64,000 nucleotides of DNA from Cephalopachus bancanus (taxonomy: Eukaryota > Chordata > Mammalia > Primates > Tarsiidae), in the NCBI GenBank assembly GCA_027257055.1, contig JAPVLO010000003.1, positions 15,627,501 through 15,691,500 of the forward strand. The letters are read 5' to 3'. Below the pieces are notes generated by a model that did not search any database, was not told where the DNA came from, and was given only the letters and a program-made list of their open reading frames with translations. Below, in pieces: positions 59,887 through 64,000 of the stretch. Positions within the stretch are counted from its first letter, which is position 1. The number at the start of each line of letters is the position of its first letter. The position numbers were made by a program, and so were the translations under genes.

Positions 59887-62800
59887 CGAGGAGGATCCAA
59901 GATGGTCACCAGGAACTAGTCAACCTGTGCCTCTCCCAGAGTGGAAAAAGGAATACAGACCCAGCCTCTGGCACCTTGAACAGTTTTGGGCAGGTGAAGT
60001 ACCCTAAACCCCATAGAGAACTTTTTGAACACATGAGAGTACCTGGATAGTCAGTATTGGAACTGGGACACCTCACCCCCATCACACACCAGGCTTGCAT
60101 GGGATTTGCAGCCCTGCCTTGTGTGTAGAGGAGGTAAGTGATCCTGACATGGTTGAGTCAGTTCCCCCTCCCAGCTGTGCATGGGTTGTTGGTCCCATGT
60201 GGGAGCAAACCTGGTCAGACACAGTTGTGGATAACCAGAGACCACATGAAGTGGGGAACACACCTGCCAGCCTCTCATATCCAAAGCACAAGTCCCTCCA
60301 TGGCAGGGAATGGTCTTGAACAGGGAAGGACAAACATTAAAGGCACCCAAAGTGATTCCTGGTGGGAAGGTTTCTGTGCTGCAAACAGCAGACAGCATCC
60401 AGCAGGCCCATCTGCCCACCTGATCCCCACATAGTGCTCACAATGGGGGTTGAAAAGCAATCTCCCCAAGACACAGGGCAATCCACCTCCATAAAGTAAG
60501 CATAAAAGAAAAAATCCTAAAGGCAACTGGAGAGAAGGGTCTGACCACCAACCAGGGAAGACCCATCAGAATAGCACAAGACTTCTCAGCAGAAATGCTA
60601 CAAGCAAGAAGGGACTGGAGTCTCATCTTTAACATTCTCAAATATAGGCATTTCTAGCCAAGAATTTCCTACCTCACCAAGCTATACTTTATCAGTGATG
60701 GAGAATTAAAATCTTTCCCAGACATTCAATCCCTAAGCAGATAAGCCATCTCCAGATCAGCCCTCTAGGAGATACTTAAGAAAGTTCTGAACACAGAAAC
60801 AAAAGAAAATCAGCATCCATCACAAAAGCACAAACAAGCAAAGAGTTAACAGAGCATAGCAGCAATCAGTTACAAAATTAAATATATATGTAATTTATAT
60901 ATAATTTATTGTACTCAATTATGTAATTTTTATATATAATATTATATGTAATTTTATATATATATTGAAGCAAAGTAACCCTTTAAGAGCCTTATGGCAG
61001 GAATAAAGTCTTACATATTGATAATTAACTTGAATGTAAATGGACTGAATGTGCCACTAAAAAGGCATAGAGTAGCAAGCTGGTTAAAGAAACATGATCC
61101 AACATTATGCTGCCTCCAGTAAACCCATCTCACTGCAGAAGAAACCCACGGGATCAAGGTAAAAGTCTAGAAAATGACCTTCCAGGCTAATAGGAAACAA
61201 AAAAGAAGAGTGGTAGCTATTCTTATATCAGACAAAACAAACTTTAAACCAATAAAAGTTTAAAAGGACATGGAAGGACACTACATAATGATAAAAGTCT
61301 CAATCCCTGAGCAAGAAATATCCATCTTAAATATATAGCGATATGCAACAAACACAGGAGCATTTGGTTTTATAAAACAATGGCTATTAAACTAAGAGAG
61401 GCTATAGACACCCACACAATTATAGTCAGAGATTTCAGTACCCCACTAACAGCCATAAGCAGATCGAGGCAAAAAATCAAAAAGGAGGTCTGGAGCTTTA
61501 ACTTGACACTCAACCAATTGGACCTAACAGACATCTACAGGACACTCCACCCAACAACTACAGAGTATACATTTTACTCATCAGCACATGGAACATACTT
61601 CAAGATTGATCACATTTTCAGACATAAATCAAGCATGAACAAATTTCAAAAGGTTGAAATAATTCCAAGTATATTCTCAGATTACAGTGGAATAAAAATA
61701 AATATCACCACCAACAAGATCTCCCCAAAACACACAAAGACATGGACATTAAACATGCTGCTTAATGACTTTTGGGTCAACACAGAAATGAAGACAGGAA
61801 TAAAAAATTTCCTGGAAACAAATGAAGATAAAGACACATCATATCAAAATCTCTGGAATGCCTTGAAATCAGTGATGAGAGGGAAATTCATAGCATTGCA
61901 CACTCATATCAAGAAAATAGAGAGATCACAAGAAAATAGCATAATGCCACACCTAAGGGAACTGGGAAGGTAAGAACAAGTAAATCCTAATTTCAGCAGA
62001 AAAATCTAGATTACTAAGATAAAATCACAATTGCAATATATAGAAGACAAAAGTATTATAAAAAGGATCAACAAGACAAAAAGGTAGTTCTTCAAATGGA
62101 TAAAAAAGATCGATAGACCCCTGGCCAGATTGACTAAAAAAAAAGAGAGAAAGTCCAAATAAACACAATTAGAAATGAAAAAGACAATGTTACAAATGAT
62201 CCTGAAGAAATTTACAAGGTTATCAGAAGTTTCTATGAACATCTGCATGCAAACAAACTAGAAAATCTAGAGGAAATGGAGGTTTTCCTGGCATCACACA
62301 ATCTCCCAAGGTTGAACCAAGAAGAAATTGAAACCCTAAACAAACAAATAACAATCCAGGAAATTGATTCAGTTATAAGAAATCTCCCTGTCAAAAAAAG
62401 CCCTAGATCAAATGGCTTCTCAGTTGAATTCTACAAGCCATACAAGGAACAGCTGGTAACAATCTGATTGAAAATATTCCAGGCAATTGAGAAATAAGGA
62501 ATTCTCCCTAGCTCATTTTATGAAGCCAATATCATCCTGATACCCAAACTGGCAAACACCCAACAAGGAAAAAGAATTACAGGACAATTTAACTGATGAA
62601 CATAGACACAAAAATTCTCAGTAAGATTCTAACAAATTGTATCCAACAACACATTTCAAGGATAATCCACCATGACTAGGTGGCCTTCATTCCTAAGATG
62701 CAGGGCTGGTTCAACATTCACAGGACCATAAATTTAATTCAGTAAATTAACCTGCATAAAACCAAGAACCACATGATTATCTCATTTGATGCTGAAAAGG

Positions 62801-64000
62801 CATTCAATGAAACCCAGCATACCTTCTTGATAAAAACTCTCAAACACCTAAGCATAGAAGGAACATTCCTCAAAACAATAAGAGCCATCTATGATAAACC
62901 TGCATCTATGATAAACATTGTGCTTGATGGGCAGAAACTGGAAGCATTTCCCCAAGAATGGGAACGAGACAAGGATGCCCACTCTCACTCCTATTCAACA
63001 CAGTGCTGGAAGTCCTAGCCAGAGTAATCGTGCAGTAGAAGGAAAGCAGGGTCTCCAAATAGGAAAAGAGCAAGTTATCTCTTAAGATTCTACACCTAGA
63101 AAACCCTAGAGAGTTAGTTTAAAAACCTCCTCAAATTGATAAATGACTTTGGTAAAATCTCAGGTTACAAAATCAATGCACAAAAGACAAAAGACAGTTG
63201 CATTTCTATACACCAACAACAAGCAGACTGAGAACCAAATAAAAAATACAATCCCATTCACAATAGCTACCAAAAAAAAAAAAAGAAAGAAAGAAAGAAA
63301 AGAAATGCCTTGGCATCCACCTAACCAGAGATGTGAAAGACCTTTACAATAAGAACTAAAAAACACTGTTCAAAGAAAACAAGGATGATACAAACAAATG
63401 GAAAAACATTTCATGCTTATGGATTGGAAGACTCAATATTGTCAAGATGTCCATCTGCCCAAGGCAATCTACAGATTCAATGCAATCAATACCCATTAAA
63501 TTGCCAACATCATTCTTCACAGACCTAGAAATGACAATACAGAAATTCACATGGAAGAAAAAACTAGCACAAATAGCCAAGTGATCGTTGGCTAAAGGAT
63601 TAAAGCTGGAAGTATCACACTTCCAGACTAAACTATATTACAAGGCTACAGTAACCAAGATATCATGGTACCAGTATAGGAATAGGCACATAGACCAATG
63701 GAACAGGACGGAGCTGACAGAAATAAAAGCATGGTCCCTAAACCAATTCATCTTCGACAAAGCCATCAATAACAATCATTGGGTGGGAAAAGGAAACCAT
63801 ATTTAGCAAAAGCACTGGGAAAACTGACTAGCCACATGCAGAAGAATGAAACTGGACTCCTACCTATCACCATATACAAAAATCAATTCAAAATGGGTCA
63901 AGGACTAAAATGCAAAACTCCAAACTATAAAAATCTTAGAAGAAAATGTAGGGAACACCCTTTGGGACATCAGAGTAGGCAATGAATTCATGACCAAGGC
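59887..64000 (+). mobile_element. L1 with shortened ORF1, sense, runs off the window end
   Basis: Starts GAGGAGGATCCAAGATGG, close to the canonical L1 5' end. 5' UTR runs to about 60460 and shares a 60-base block (near 60282-60335) with the 5' UTR of the 54.6-58.9 kb L1. ORF1 is present only from its C-terminal part (AISPRHRAIHLHKV-like at about 60462, SAEMLQARRDWSLIFNIL to about 60650); the N-terminus and coiled coil are lost. ORF2 begins near 61020 (LNVNGLNVPLKRHRVASWL), continues through endonuclease ([20 protein letters not shown] at about 61510) and reverse transcriptase (62270-63050), and is still going at 64000. Many stops and frameshifts. A TA-rich tract lies at 60881-60965 before ORF2. 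Confidence 0.88.
60881..60965. repeat. AT-rich tract in the ORF1-ORF2 spacer of the L1
   Basis: TATATATGTAATTTATATAT-type repeats between the ORF1 remnant and ORF2. Confidence 0.8.

Noticed and set aside
61380..61973. 197-codon plus-strand frame
   Set aside because: Part of the L1 ORF2 endonuclease and linker region, not a separate gene.

Overview
This is nuclear DNA from a primate. The window is packed with dimeric Alu SINEs, L1 LINEs in several age layers, MaLR (MLT1) LTRs and old mariner and MER5-type DNA transposon remnants. The youngest Alus do not have the human consensus. They share diagnostic changes (GCCGGGCTCGGTGGCTCAGC at the start, CCCGCGCCTTTGGGAGG, CTACAATAAATCAAAAAATC in the middle, GAGACTCCAACTC before the tail), and several have perfect target-site duplications. 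They also lack the lemur/loris pattern as I remember it, so a tarsier is my best guess. That species call is an inference.

Only two protein-coding genes are well supported. One is an intact single-exon olfactory receptor of the OR13 family on the minus strand (45031-45981, 316 aa). The other is an intact 200-aa trihelix Myb/SANT-like reading frame on the plus strand (53645-54247) with a poly(A) signal about 175 bases after its stop. A third, weaker candidate is a possible coding exon on the minus strand at 16193-16432 with a canonical donor site. No RNA gene, CRISPR array or bacterial-type feature was seen.

Layout. 1-13.8 kb: Alu-dense DNA, an old L1 3' end, a mariner fold-back element and an MLT1 LTR. 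13.8-18.8 kb: 5'-truncated L1s, MER5 and MLT1 remnants and the possible exon. 18.8-36 kb: a large nest of minus-strand L1s. A near-full-length L1 (about 20.27-26.03 kb) splits an older one. A second long L1 (about 28.33-34.48 kb) splits another older one, whose 5' end is inverted in the twin-priming manner. 36-44 kb: MLT1, old L1/HAL1-like and L2-like DNA, short L1s and a 56-bp hairpin. 44-47 kb: the olfactory receptor with a possible upstream splice acceptor. 47-53.5 kb: L1 and Alu. 53.5-54.5 kb: the Myb/SANT-like gene. 54.6-64 kb: a minus-strand L1 bounded by a 14-bp target-site duplication, an old L1, a mariner transposase fragment, and a plus-strand L1 that runs off the window end.

The two genes have no visible functional link. 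The LINE-rich, gene-poor setting is typical of olfactory receptor neighbourhoods. No obviously new biological system is visible. The items most worth checking are the Myb/SANT-like gene abutting an L1, the internally deleted L1s that keep their 5' UTR, and the mariner fold-back carrying a foreign 89-bp module.
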